DNA of 64,000 bases from the NCBI GenBank assembly GCA_014879445.1, contig JACSSC010000058.1, positions 1-64,000 of the forward strand, in the 5' to 3' direction. Made by a program: the position numbers and the translations under genes. Position 1 is the first letter of the stretch. Each line of letters begins with the position of its first letter. The notes under the pieces are model-generated. The model was not told the DNA's origin. It was given only the letters and a program-made list of their open reading frames with translations, and made no database searches. This document shows, one piece after another, positions 56,422 through 64,000 of this stretch. The stretch is from Candidatus Competibacteraceae bacterium (lineage in GTDB: Bacteria; Bacteroidota; Bacteroidia; CAIKAF01).

Positions 56422-59231
56422 TACTTGCTGAGGTATAAATTACGTTCGTTATAAATTTTGATAAAAAACTTATCTTTCAATGATTCTATAAAATAAATTG
56501 CTTCGCCGGTTGATTTCATTTCTGGACCTAACTCTTTATTTACGCCCGGGAATTTATTAAAAGAAAATACAGGAATTTTAATGGCATAACCCTTTAAGTT
56601 CGGATTAAACGTAAAATCAGTAAGCTTGTGAGTCCCGAGCATCAATTTTGTTGCGTAATTTACATAGGGCTCTTGATATGCCTTGGCTATAAAAGGTACT
56701 GTACGTGATGCACGTGGATTGGCTTCAATCACATATACTTTATCGCCTTTAATAGCAAACTGTATATTAATCAGGCCTTTTACACTCATAGCTAGGGCAA
56801 TGCGTTTGGAATATTCTTCCATTTGCTCTACAACCAAAGCGCCCAGGTTGTAGGGGGGCAACACAGCATACGAATCGCCGGAATGTATGCCTGCCGGTTC
56901 GATGTGTTGCATCATCCCAATAACGCGACAATCTTTCCCATCGCAAATGGAATCCGTTTCTGCTTCAATGGTTCTTTCCAAAAAATGATCTAGCAGAACT
57001 TTATTCCCCGGAAAATCGCGAAATAAATCTACAATATGGGCCTCTAATTCATCTTCGTTTATCACGATTTTCATTTTTTGCCCACCCAGCACATAGGATG
57101 GCCTCACCAACAATGGGAAACCAAGTTGTCGGGAAAGTAATATTGCTTCTTCAGCATTGGTTACCGTACCAAATTCGGGGTAAGGAATATCCAACTCTTT
57201 AAGAAGTGTTGAAAAACGTCCCCTGTCTTCAGCCAAATCAAGCGAATCAAAACTTGTACCCATAACTGGGATTCCGTAACGATGCAGCTTTTCTGCCAAT
57301 TTCAATGCTGTTTGCCCTCCCAACTGTACAATAACGCCTTCGGGCTTTTCGTGTTGAATTATATCATAAATATGCTCCCAGAATACGGGCTCAAAATATA
57401 ATTTATCAGCCGTATTGAAATCAGTAGAAACGGTTTCGGGATTACAATTTATCATAATCGTTTCAAAACCGGCCTCCTTAGCCGCCAAAACACCATGCAC
57501 GCATGAATAATCAAATTCAATCCCTTGTCCGATACGGTTTGGACCCGATCCCAAAATAACTACCTTACGTTTGTCGGTTACTACTGATTCATTTTCTTCC
57601 TCAAATGTAGAGTAATAATAAGGTGTATAGGCCTCAAATTCAGCAGCACATGTATCCACCAATTTATAAACACGCTGAATCTTATCTTCTTTTCTTCTCG
57701 CATACACTTCACTTTCAAGACAATCTAACAGGTGTGCCAGTTGCCTGTCTCCATATCCTTTTTGTTTGGCTGTTAGCAATATTTCGCGTGGAAGGTTTTG
57801 AATGGTAAATTGTTGAATAGATTTTTCAAGTGAAACCAATTCTGCTATTTGATTCAAAAACCAGGGGTCAATTTGAGTGGCTTTATGAATGGTCGTAAAT
57901 GGTATTCCAAGCTTAAATGCGTCATATACATGGAATAATCTGTTCCAGGAAGGATGCTCCAAGCTATGTAGAATCTCATCTCGATTTCGTAATTCACGAC
58001 CATCAGCCCCCAGTCCATTTCGATTAATTTCCAACGATTGACATGCTTTTTGCAACGCTTCTTGAAAACTTCGTCCGATACCCATTACCTCTCCCACACT
58101 TTTCATCTGTAGGCCTAATCGTCGGTCTGATCCTTTAAACTTATCAAAGTTCCAGCGAGGAATCTTCACAATTACATAATCAAGTGTCGGTTCAAATAAT
58201 GCACTGGTTTTGGTAATCGGATTTTCTAATTCATCTAAATGATACCCAATGGCAAGTTTGGCTGCAATACGTGCAATCGGATAGCCGGTTGCTTTTGAGG
58301 CCAAGGCAGACGAACGACTTACTCTAGGATTAATTTCAATGGCAATGATGTCTTCTGATTCTGGATTAACGGCAAATTGCACATTGCATCCGCCTGCAAA
58401 ATTGCCGATAGATCGCATCATAAGAATAGCCATATTTCGCATACGCTGAAATACAGTATCAGGCAATGTTAGCGCAGGTGCTACTGTTATTGAATCACCT
58501 GTATGAATTCCCATGGGATCGAAGTTTTCGATAGAGCAAATGATTACAACATTATCATTTGCATCACGCAACAACTCCAACTCATATTCTTTCCACCCGA
58601 ATATGGACTGTTCAATCAATACTTCATGTATGGGTGAAGCATGAAGGCCGCGATTCAGTAATTCATCAAATTCTTCCTTTTTATGTACAAATGCACCTCC
58701 CGTTCCACCTAATGTAAATGATGGCCGGATGACGAGTGGAAAACCAATTTCCTGAGCAATTTCTTTTCCTTCCAAAAACGATTGTGCTGTTTTTGATGGA
58801 GGTACGCCTACCCCAATATCTATCATCAATTGACGAAATAACTCTCTGTTTTCTGTTCGATCTATTGCATCAATATCAACGCCAATAATCCTTACTCCAT
58901 ACTTTTCCCAAACCCCTGCTTCTTCACATTCCTTGCAAAGATTAAGGGCTGTTTGTCCTCCCATTGTAGGCAATACTGCATCTATCTTTTTTTCTTCCAA
59001 TATTCGAATGATGGAATCCATTTCAAGTGGCAACAAATACACATAATCTGCCGTCACCGGATCTGTCATGATAGTAGCTGGATTGGAATTAATCAATGTA
59101 ACCTCTATGCCTTCTTCACGTAACGATCGGGATGCCTGAGAGCCGGAATAATCAAATTCGCAGGCCTGGCCAATAATGATAGGCCCACTACCAATAATCA
59201 GAACTGATGAAATGCTTTTGTCTTTTGGCAT
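56421..59231 (-). CDS. carB: Carbamoyl-phosphate synthase large subunit, short form without the allosteric domain
   Basis: Makes carbamoyl phosphate for pyrimidines and arginine. 936 residues against about 1070 in E. coli. Both ATP-grasp halves are complete (first: GSGPIIIGQACEFDYSGSQA, RPSFTLGGTGGAF, INPRVSRSSALASKATGYP; second: GSGPNRIGQGIEFDYSCVH, RPSYVLGGQKMKI, ANPRASRTVPFIAKA). The protein stops after the second half (SLKDKFFIKIYNERNLYLSK), so the C-terminal MGS-like regulatory domain is missing. Short CarB proteins are known in Bacteroidota. The start at 59231 (MPKDKSIS) is chosen because an upstream start at 59264 lies in a hairpin. carA is not in the window. Confidence 0.97.
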   Translation of the reverse strand: MPKDKSISSVLIIGSGPIIIGQACEFDYSGSQASRSLREEGIEVTLINSNPATIMTDPVTADYVYLLPLEMDSIIRILEEKKIDAVLPTMGGQTALNLCKECEEAGVWEKYGVRIIGVDIDAIDRTENRELFRQLMIDIGVGVPPSKTAQSFLEGKEIAQEIGFPLVIRPSFTLGGTGGAFVHKKEEFDELLNRGLHASPIHEVLIEQSIFGWKEYELELLRDANDNVVIICSIENFDPMGIHTGDSITVAPALTLPDTVFQRMRNMAILMMRSIGNFAGGCNVQFAVNPESEDIIAIEINPRVSRSSALASKATGYPIARIAAKLAIGYHLDELENPITKTSALFEPTLDYVIVKIPRWNFDKFKGSDRRLGLQMKSVGEVMGIGRSFQEALQKACQSLEINRNGLGADGRELRNRDEILHSLEHPSWNRLFHVYDAFKLGIPFTTIHKATQIDPWFLNQIAELVSLEKSIQQFTIQNLPREILLTAKQKGYGDRQLAHLLDCLESEVYARRKEDKIQRVYKLVDTCAAEFEAYTPYYYSTFEEENESVVTDKRKVVILGSGPNRIGQGIEFDYSCVHGVLAAKEAGFETIMINCNPETVSTDFNTADKLYFEPVFWEHIYDIIQHEKPEGVIVQLGGQTALKLAEKLHRYGIPVMGTSFDSLDLAEDRGRFSTLLKELDIPYPEFGTVTNAEEAILLSRQLGFPLLVRPSYVLGGQKMKIVINEDELEAHIVDLFRDFPGNKVLLDHFLERTIEAETDSICDGKDCRVIGMMQHIEPAGIHSGDSYAVLPPYNLGALVVEQMEEYSKRIALAMSVKGLINIQFAIKGDKVYVIEANPRASRTVPFIAKAYQEPYVNYATKLMLGTHKLTDFTFNPNLKGYAIKIPVFSFNKFPGVNKELGPEMKSTGEAIYFIESLKDKFFIKIYNERNLYLSK

Positions 59232-59261
59232 GATTTTCAGTATGTTAATGTTGGCCGGACA

Positions 59262-59286
59262 CAAAAAAACCGAACCAACGGTTCGG
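59262..59286 (-). terminator. U-tailed hairpin between a secreted-protein gene and carB
   Basis: On the minus strand CCGAACC-GTT-GGTTCGG forms a 7-bp stem with a 3-base loop followed by seven T. It ends the gene at 59354-60259 and lies 31 bases before the carB ATG, so it could also work as an attenuator in the carB leader. Confidence 0.8.
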
Positions 59287-59290
59287 GATG

Positions 59291-59298
59291 CAAAACTA
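59291..59298 (-). promoter_or_regulatory. Candidate -7 element for carB
   Basis: TAGTTTTG (minus strand) fits TAnnTTTG. Transcription would start next to the hairpin at 59286-59262, placing that hairpin at the very 5' end of the carB message. No clear -33 box. Confidence 0.3.
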
Positions 59299-59353
59299 AT
59301 GATTTGCTAATGGTTATAGTAAATAGTTATAAACAATTATTCACAGCATCCAT

Positions 59354-60253
59354 TTATTTTTTCTCATCCGGCTGCACTTCTGTCTTTCCGGTTTTAATAA
59401 AACGAAATACCGAAATCAAATCCATAGCCAATTTAGCATCATCAATAATTAGATCAAAGCGATTCAGGTAACTCTTTTGAACATTATTCTCAAAATACTT
59501 AACGGCTTTTGTATTGTTGGAGCAAACCATATTAACGCTTAATTGATTTTTTGCTACTACAACCCTAAATGACGCCACATTAAAATCAGCCATGTAAAAC
59601 TCATAAGCCATAACCTTTTGTGCCCCTTTTGAATCCGTCTCACTAATAGAATAGGTAAGCTTGTTATTATTGCTTCTGTCAATGGTTAACATCATATTGT
59701 ATTGCTTCCCATTGGCAGAATAACTTCTTTTAATGTTTGCTTCAATCCAATTATAAGCATCCGCTTCAGATGATGGTGCAACTTTTTCAACCGGCGATTC
59801 CTTCATGAGGTACAGTATGGCTTCACGAGCATCCCGCATCTTTTGCATGTCATCAAAATATATTGGAAAAAACTGCGAATATGAAGATTTATTACTAGCT
59901 GTTTGTTTCACTAACCTCTGATCGCCTTTAGCAAAGGCATGAATCTTTAACTCCTTGCTGGATGTAAGCTGCATGATTTTATTTGGCTCCAGATGCTCCA
60001 AAAAAAACTCAAAAGAAACCGTATTGCTTTTTCCTTTGGCATCAGCTTTTACAATGGTGAGGATGACTTGCCCTTTTCTTCCGGTTTCAAACTGAAAAGC
60101 ATGCTGATACGTCAAACCGGGCTGTGTGGCTTGCGAACATTGTGAGGATAAAAATGTGCGGGCCTGATCAACTGATGTGAATTTGGCCTGAGACATTACA
60201 TTTCCAAACATGATGAAAAATATTAACATTGTTATTGCAAGTGACTTTTTCAT
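59354..60253 (-). CDS. Secreted hypothetical protein
   Basis: 299 residues with a signal peptide (MKKSLAITMLIFFIMFGNVMSQ). The mature part contains two similar halves, each with a strand-rich motif (SNTVSFEFFLEHLEPNKIMQLTSSKELKIHA and QKVMAYEFYMADFNVASFRVVVAKNQLSVNM) followed by a helix with 'DDMQKMRDAREAILYLM' or 'DDAKLAMDLISVFRFI'. An internal duplication is therefore likely. No family is recognised. It is separated from carB by a terminator. Confidence 0.75.
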   Translation of the reverse strand: MKKSLAITMLIFFIMFGNVMSQAKFTSVDQARTFLSSQCSQATQPGLTYQHAFQFETGRKGQVILTIVKADAKGKSNTVSFEFFLEHLEPNKIMQLTSSKELKIHAFAKGDQRLVKQTASNKSSYSQFFPIYFDDMQKMRDAREAILYLMKESPVEKVAPSSEADAYNWIEANIKRSYSANGKQYNMMLTIDRSNNNKLTYSISETDSKGAQKVMAYEFYMADFNVASFRVVVAKNQLSVNMVCSNNTKAVKYFENNVQKSYLNRFDLIIDDAKLAMDLISVFRFIKTGKTEVQPDEKK

Positions 60254-60374
60254 AATCAATACTCAAATTATTTATTTTACAAAGAAACAAAATTAATCTG
60301 TAATCCATACTCAACACCCCTATAAATTGTATTCCAGTTGAAAAATAACTAACATTGTTGTTTGCAATTAGTGT

Positions 60375-61283
60375 ATGAACCTTTTTTTTAACAAACAGAC
60401 ATCAGGCATATATCATTTCAGGTCGTACATGGCTGTTATCCTCATTACGCTGGGTTTCTTCTTTTTGGCTCAGATTCCCTTAGCAAATGTTGTGGCTCAA
60501 GCCGGCCAATCAAATGTTCTTTATTCACCGGCTATTCAGCAGTTGATGCCCTATCCTTTGTTTTTTCTGCTAATCAATCTTCCATTTATTGCCGGTCTTG
60601 CTGCTTTATTGATTTTTTTCTGGTTATTTCATCGCTGCAATCCCAAAACGATAATCACCTCAGCCAATAGATTTCGTAAGGGAATGTTTGGTTGGGGATT
60701 ATTCTCGGCTCTCATCGCTATTTTTATCACCGATTTGTATTATTATATCAAAGATCCATCAAATTTTATATGGCAATATTCCGCCGACCAATTTTGGACT
60801 TTCCTTCCTTTTGCCCTATTGATTTTCCCCCTCCAAATCGGATTTGAAGAAATTTTTTTTCGCGGTTATTTATTTCAAGGAATAAGCAGAAGCACACGTA
60901 GCATCATGATCGGATGGATATTAACATCAGCCCTATTTGGGTTGGCACATAGTTTCAATCTCGAAATCAGAGAATTTGGATTTTGGAAAATGCTGCTCGT
61001 TTATATTACACTAGGTATGGGGTTGGGGCTAATTACTATTTTAACAGAAGGCCTTGAATTAGCACTAGGATTTCATTTGATGAATAACCTCTATGTTGCA
61101 TTAATCAAAACCTTTCCAGGTAGTTCATTAGATACTCCTGCACTTTTTATGAGCCCACCACCCGACACTCAGTTTATTATTATTGAAACCATTTTTGGCA
61201 TTTTACTTTTTATAATTTTGGCTTTAGCCCCTTATTTAAAAAAAATACCTAAGCAACCCTTTTCAATAAATAACCGTTTATAG
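60375..61283 (+). CDS. CPBP family intramembrane glutamic endopeptidase
   Basis: 302 residues with about eight membrane segments. The family motifs are in place: EEIFFRGYLFQG (EExxxR, catalytic Glu), FGLAHSFN and GFHLMNN. Known relatives include CAAX prenyl proteases and bacteriocin self-immunity proteins; bacterial roles are mostly unknown. It is 5 bases upstream of an outer-membrane protein gene. No bacteriocin gene is nearby. Confidence 0.92.
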   Translation: MNLFFNKQTSGIYHFRSYMAVILITLGFFFLAQIPLANVVAQAGQSNVLYSPAIQQLMPYPLFFLLINLPFIAGLAALLIFFWLFHRCNPKTIITSANRFRKGMFGWGLFSALIAIFITDLYYYIKDPSNFIWQYSADQFWTFLPFALLIFPLQIGFEEIFFRGYLFQGISRSTRSIMIGWILTSALFGLAHSFNLEIREFGFWKMLLVYITLGMGLGLITILTEGLELALGFHLMNNLYVALIKTFPGSSLDTPALFMSPPPDTQFIIIETIFGILLFIILALAPYLKKIPKQPFSINNRL

Positions 61284-61288
61284 GCAAA

Positions 61289-62002
61289 ATGAGATTGATG
61301 ATAAACACTTTTCGATACCTAATTTTACTTGCTATGATATTTGTATTTTCCTTGCCGGGAAATGCTCAGGATGTTGAAACTGAAGATTTAAGCCCTCCAC
61401 CCCGCAGAGGATACTTATTTGATGTAATGCTTGATATGGGTGTGCCTCACTATGTTTACAATCCTGCCAACGCAGGTGCTTTTGAAGCCATTGGCAATAT
61501 TAGTGCAAGTTTTCATACACGGGTTTGGAAAAATCTTTCTATTGGCCCGATGTTACGATTTACCGGATTTAATATTTGGAATCCCCGCTTTAATCAATCT
61601 AATCCTTTAGCATTAACTTTTATGGCTACTGCCGATATCCGCTATGAAGTTCGGCTAAGCGATCGCTTCTCATACATTCCTGCCATCAATGCAGGGGTTG
61701 GTTTTATCTATTACAACAACTTATTATTACCCAAAAAAGGTGAATTTCATACACCACCAAAAACGCTTACTGATTGGGGCGCTATTGTGAACATTAACAA
61801 TGGATTTTACTATTTCGTTAAACCAAACAAACAAATGGGAATTGGCCTGATATTAGGCGCAACCTACTTTTCTCATGAGTTTAGCAAAAAAGATACAGGT
61901 CTTCAAAGTGACGAAACGCTTTATAATAAAAGTGACGAGGGGCCTTCTATCAATCTTACTATCGGGTTTGGATTAATCACAAAATTTGGTCGTGCAGAAT
62001 AG
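61289..62002 (+). CDS. Outer membrane beta-barrel-like hypothetical protein
   Basis: 237 residues with a signal peptide (NTFRYLILLAMIFVFSLPGNAQ). The mature part is composed of alternating strands (SFHTRVWKNLSIGPMLRFTGFNIWN, ADIRYEVRLSDRFSYIPAINAGVGFIYYN, QMGIGLILGATYFS) and ends LTIGFGLITKFGRAE, as in small eight-to-ten strand outer membrane barrels. No named family is recognised. It sits 5 bases after the CPBP protease gene in the same transcript, and it converges with the WD40 gene. Confidence 0.78.
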   Translation: MRLMINTFRYLILLAMIFVFSLPGNAQDVETEDLSPPPRRGYLFDVMLDMGVPHYVYNPANAGAFEAIGNISASFHTRVWKNLSIGPMLRFTGFNIWNPRFNQSNPLALTFMATADIRYEVRLSDRFSYIPAINAGVGFIYYNNLLLPKKGEFHTPPKTLTDWGAIVNINNGFYYFVKPNKQMGIGLILGATYFSHEFSKKDTGLQSDETLYNKSDEGPSINLTIGFGLITKFGRAE

Positions 62003-62013
62003 TTTTATTAAAA

Positions 62014-63489
62014 CTAATCTGGCATATACTGAAAGTTAAGCGCTCCGCACTTATCCAAATCTGAAGCAATCGTTAATCTTCGCTTCGACCCATTCGGTTC
62101 AATAACAGCAATGGCAGCGGTATTCGGGTGAATACGTCCTAGATTATGAGCATATAATATCAGATAATTATTTGTATTCGGCAATACTTTAATCTTAACT
62201 CTCTTTTTCTCTTTTGTAACCTCATACTCTTCTAACACCCATACTCCATTGATGTTAAGTGAAATTGTATCACCATCATAAACTGAATTATCCCAAATTT
62301 CGATTTCAAACTCTTCTTGTTTAACAATAAAATCGCCTACTTTCTGCACTTTTCTATCTCCTACTTCTGTTGGAATATTATTTTCCGTATAAATAACATT
62401 GGGTTTATTTTCAATAACAACCTGAATCGTATCTTTCACCTCAACATCAAATACTTGCACAGTATCAGGATCTATAATTGTGATTAAGGTATCTTTCTCG
62501 GGTTGAGGAAATGACCATATCTTTATCGCTCGATCATATCCGGCAGTAATAATAATTGAGTCATTTTTCCAAAATAAAAAAGATCGAACAACATCCTTAT
62601 GTCCCAATAATACCTGCTGCAACGACATATTGTCTGATTTGTAAATATTTACTCTTTCACTATCATCTCCAGAAATAAAGAGTGACTTATTGCTATTAAA
62701 CACAATACGACTGTATCCTCTACCATCACTGCTGCCGGCGGAAATGGTTTTGTTAAACTTGTATTGAGAACCATTCCAATTCCATCGTATGACTTTTCCA
62801 TCACACCAACCATACACCCAATCTTTTATAGAGGTAATATTATTCACATAAAACCCTGTCCATAGTGCATCTATCAACTTATCAGATTTATAATCCCAAA
62901 TCATTACACCATACCCCATGCTGAACATGATATATTGGTTTGAGTAATCAAGAATTCCATCTGTGATACCATAATTAGTCGTAGAACTATTGGGTAAATA
63001 AACGGTTTGAACATTTGATGTATTTGTAAGAGATGCTTTAAGAAGGCCGGTAAACTGACCGCTGGTTTGTAAGGCATAGCCGCCGAAATATACATGTCGA
63101 TCATCAGGAGTTAGAACTCCAAAATTAACACGATCGTAGGGAGCCGATATGGTATGTAGAAGATTTCGAGAAGAAAATTCAAATACTTTAACTTTTCCAT
63201 CATCACCTGCCGTAACAAACTTGTCGCCACGTGTATTAAAAAGTATTGAATTGATGGATTTTTGATGAGCTCTGATTTTCTGAATTACTTGCATACTCTG
63301 TAAATCCCATATAAATAGATACCCTCCATAATCTCCACTAAGCATATGCTTGCCATCCGGAGCAAGCACAATAATTTCTACTTCGTGTTTGTGATCTGTT
63401 TTGGTGTCTAACAATACATAGGGCTGTTGAAGAAATGCAGGAATTGCCAAACACAATAATAGGAGCGTTGAAAGCAGTCGGTTTCTCAT
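62014..63489 (-). CDS. Secreted WD40-repeat protein
   Basis: 491 residues with a signal peptide (MRNRLLSTLLLLCLAIPAFLQ); a GTG at 63501 would add four residues. The first 320 residues form WD40 blades (HMLSGDYGGYLFIWDLQSMQVIQKIRAHQKSINSILFN, FVTAGDDGKVKVFEF, IIITAGYDRAIKIWSF). After a linker rich in acidic and hydrophobic residues, the C-terminal 110 residues (FEIEIWDNSVYDGDTISLNINGVWVLEEYEV) look like a separate beta domain known next to propellers in Bacteroidota surface proteins. Function unknown. Confidence 0.85.
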   Translation of the reverse strand: MRNRLLSTLLLLCLAIPAFLQQPYVLLDTKTDHKHEVEIIVLAPDGKHMLSGDYGGYLFIWDLQSMQVIQKIRAHQKSINSILFNTRGDKFVTAGDDGKVKVFEFSSRNLLHTISAPYDRVNFGVLTPDDRHVYFGGYALQTSGQFTGLLKASLTNTSNVQTVYLPNSSTTNYGITDGILDYSNQYIMFSMGYGVMIWDYKSDKLIDALWTGFYVNNITSIKDWVYGWCDGKVIRWNWNGSQYKFNKTISAGSSDGRGYSRIVFNSNKSLFISGDDSERVNIYKSDNMSLQQVLLGHKDVVRSFLFWKNDSIIITAGYDRAIKIWSFPQPEKDTLITIIDPDTVQVFDVEVKDTIQVVIENKPNVIYTENNIPTEVGDRKVQKVGDFIVKQEEFEIEIWDNSVYDGDTISLNINGVWVLEEYEVTKEKKRVKIKVLPNTNNYLILYAHNLGRIHPNTAAIAVIEPNGSKRRLTIASDLDKCGALNFQYMPD

Positions 63490-63580
63490 GATTTTTTTCA
63501 CTTGTACAAATAATCAAACGCAAAGTTCATATAATCTGTGTAAATTTTATTTATTTTATCTTTTTTTTGTAAATCACTCT

Positions 63581-64000
63581 ATGATGAAAAGGAAAGCACT
63601 ATTGCTGATAATACTATTATTATTTGTTCAGCATCTGATATCGGCGCAGGTCAAAACCGCCGGAACTGGAGGTCGGGCATCATTGGTACAATACATGCAA
63701 TCCATCAAAAACATGGATGGGTTGGGTGGCGCCAATATTGGGATTAGCGTTAAATATGCCGATACGGGAGAGCTGATTGCCGAGCAAAACAGCCAACAGG
63801 CCATTGTACCTGCATCTGTTACTAAGTTAATTACAACGGCTACTGCATTATTAACATTTGGTGATGGGTTTCGATTCACAACATCTTTGCAATATGATGG
63901 CGAATTGGATAATGGCATATTGAAAGGTAACCTAATTATTCGGGGAGGAGGTGACCCTACGCTGGGTTCGGAACGCTTTAGCGACATGCGTGTTGATAAA
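63581..64000 (+). CDS. dacB: D-alanyl-D-alanine carboxypeptidase/endopeptidase (S13, PBP4-type), N-terminal part, cut by window end
   Basis: 140 codons remain open to the last base. The ATG at 63581 opens a signal peptide (KALLLIILLLFVQHLISAQ). GISVKYADTGELIAEQNSQQAIVPASVTKLITTATALL carries the catalytic S-x-x-K (SVTK), and NLIIRGGGDPTLGSERF is the PBP4 signature. The enzyme trims or cleaves peptidoglycan cross-links in the periplasm. The SxN and KTG motifs lie beyond the window. Confidence 0.9.
   Translation, partial: MMKRKALLLIILLLFVQHLISAQVKTAGTGGRASLVQYMQSIKNMDGLGGANIGISVKYADTGELIAEQNSQQAIVPASVTKLITTATALLTFGDGFRFTTSLQYDGELDNGILKGNLIIRGGGDPTLGSERFSDMRVDK

Noticed and set aside
60375-61283. 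CPBP protease as a bacteriocin immunity (Abi) protein
   Set aside because: No bacteriocin precursor with a double-glycine leader or export gene is nearby, so only the family is claimed.
1-64000. tRNA, rRNA, CRISPR or phage genes
   Set aside because: Intergenic regions are mostly short, and none shows cloverleaf ends (CCA/TTCGA patterns), regularly spaced repeats or phage structural genes that I could recognise.

Overview
The window is AT-rich bacterial DNA that reads as a Bacteroidota chromosome. Four secreted proteins carry type IX secretion (T9SS) C-terminal sorting domains. There is a PorE-like TPR/propeller/OmpA protein, a TonB-dependent receptor with an N-terminal carboxypeptidase-regulatory-like domain, and several Bacteroidota-typical families (DUF4199, DUF4834, DUF5606, DUF6132, DUF6134-like). 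Several genes are preceded by sequences matching the Bacteroidota -7 promoter element TAnnTTTG. The elongation factor P has a PGNLRAF loop of a kind I associate with the Chitinophagia/Cytophagia/Sphingobacteriia side of the phylum; that placement is inference. I saw no rRNA, tRNA, CRISPR array, phage or intact insertion sequence.

Layout. 1-10.3 kb: an alpha-2-macroglobulin fragment and PbpC, a T9SS propeller protein, an active/inactive M16 peptidase pair and a DUF6134-like protein. 10.6-17.0 kb: one very large reducing type I polyketide synthase (KS-AT-DH-psiKR-ER-KR-ACP) with no biosynthetic neighbours. 17.5-21.1 kb: DUF6132 protein, ZIP transporter, Bcp peroxiredoxin, lumazine synthase, TPR membrane protein, EF-P. 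21.1-24.0 kb: a compact four-gene operon (DUF1858/DUF2249 protein, NnrS/oxidase-like membrane protein, MIP18-type Fe-S factor, Rrf2 regulator with three cysteines) with an 8-bp inverted repeat upstream. 24.2-32.7 kb: ABC-F protein, DUF3089 hydrolase, HldD, a T9SS esterase-like protein and a TonB-dependent receptor.

32.7-33.3 kb is a gene-free patch with a GC-rich multi-hairpin element and a possible decayed transposon end. 33.3-42.9 kb: secreted proteins, DUF423 protein, M32 carboxypeptidase, PckA, a choice-of-anchor L/type B sorting protein, a TPR lipoprotein and DUF4199. 42.9-46.0 kb (minus strand): RuvB, QueG, a hypothetical protein and a pseudouridine synthase. 46.1-49.7 kb (plus): a type II thioesterase and an Sfp-type phosphopantetheinyl transferase in tandem, then NAD(P)HX repair and DUF5606. 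49.9-60.3 kb (minus): LysM/PBP1 protein, GuaA, PorE-like protein, GalE, DUF4834, CarB and a secreted hypothetical. 60.4-64 kb: CPBP protease, outer-membrane protein, WD40 protein and the start of a DacB/PBP4 peptidase.

The most interesting system is the orphan, fungal/FAS-like single-module PKS together with the thioesterase-PPTase pair about 29 kb away. The pair supplies activities the PKS lacks: carrier-protein activation, and chain editing or release. Second is the putative nitric-oxide/Fe-S responsive operon at 21-24 kb with its candidate operator. Functions were assigned by reading motifs; no database search was possible.
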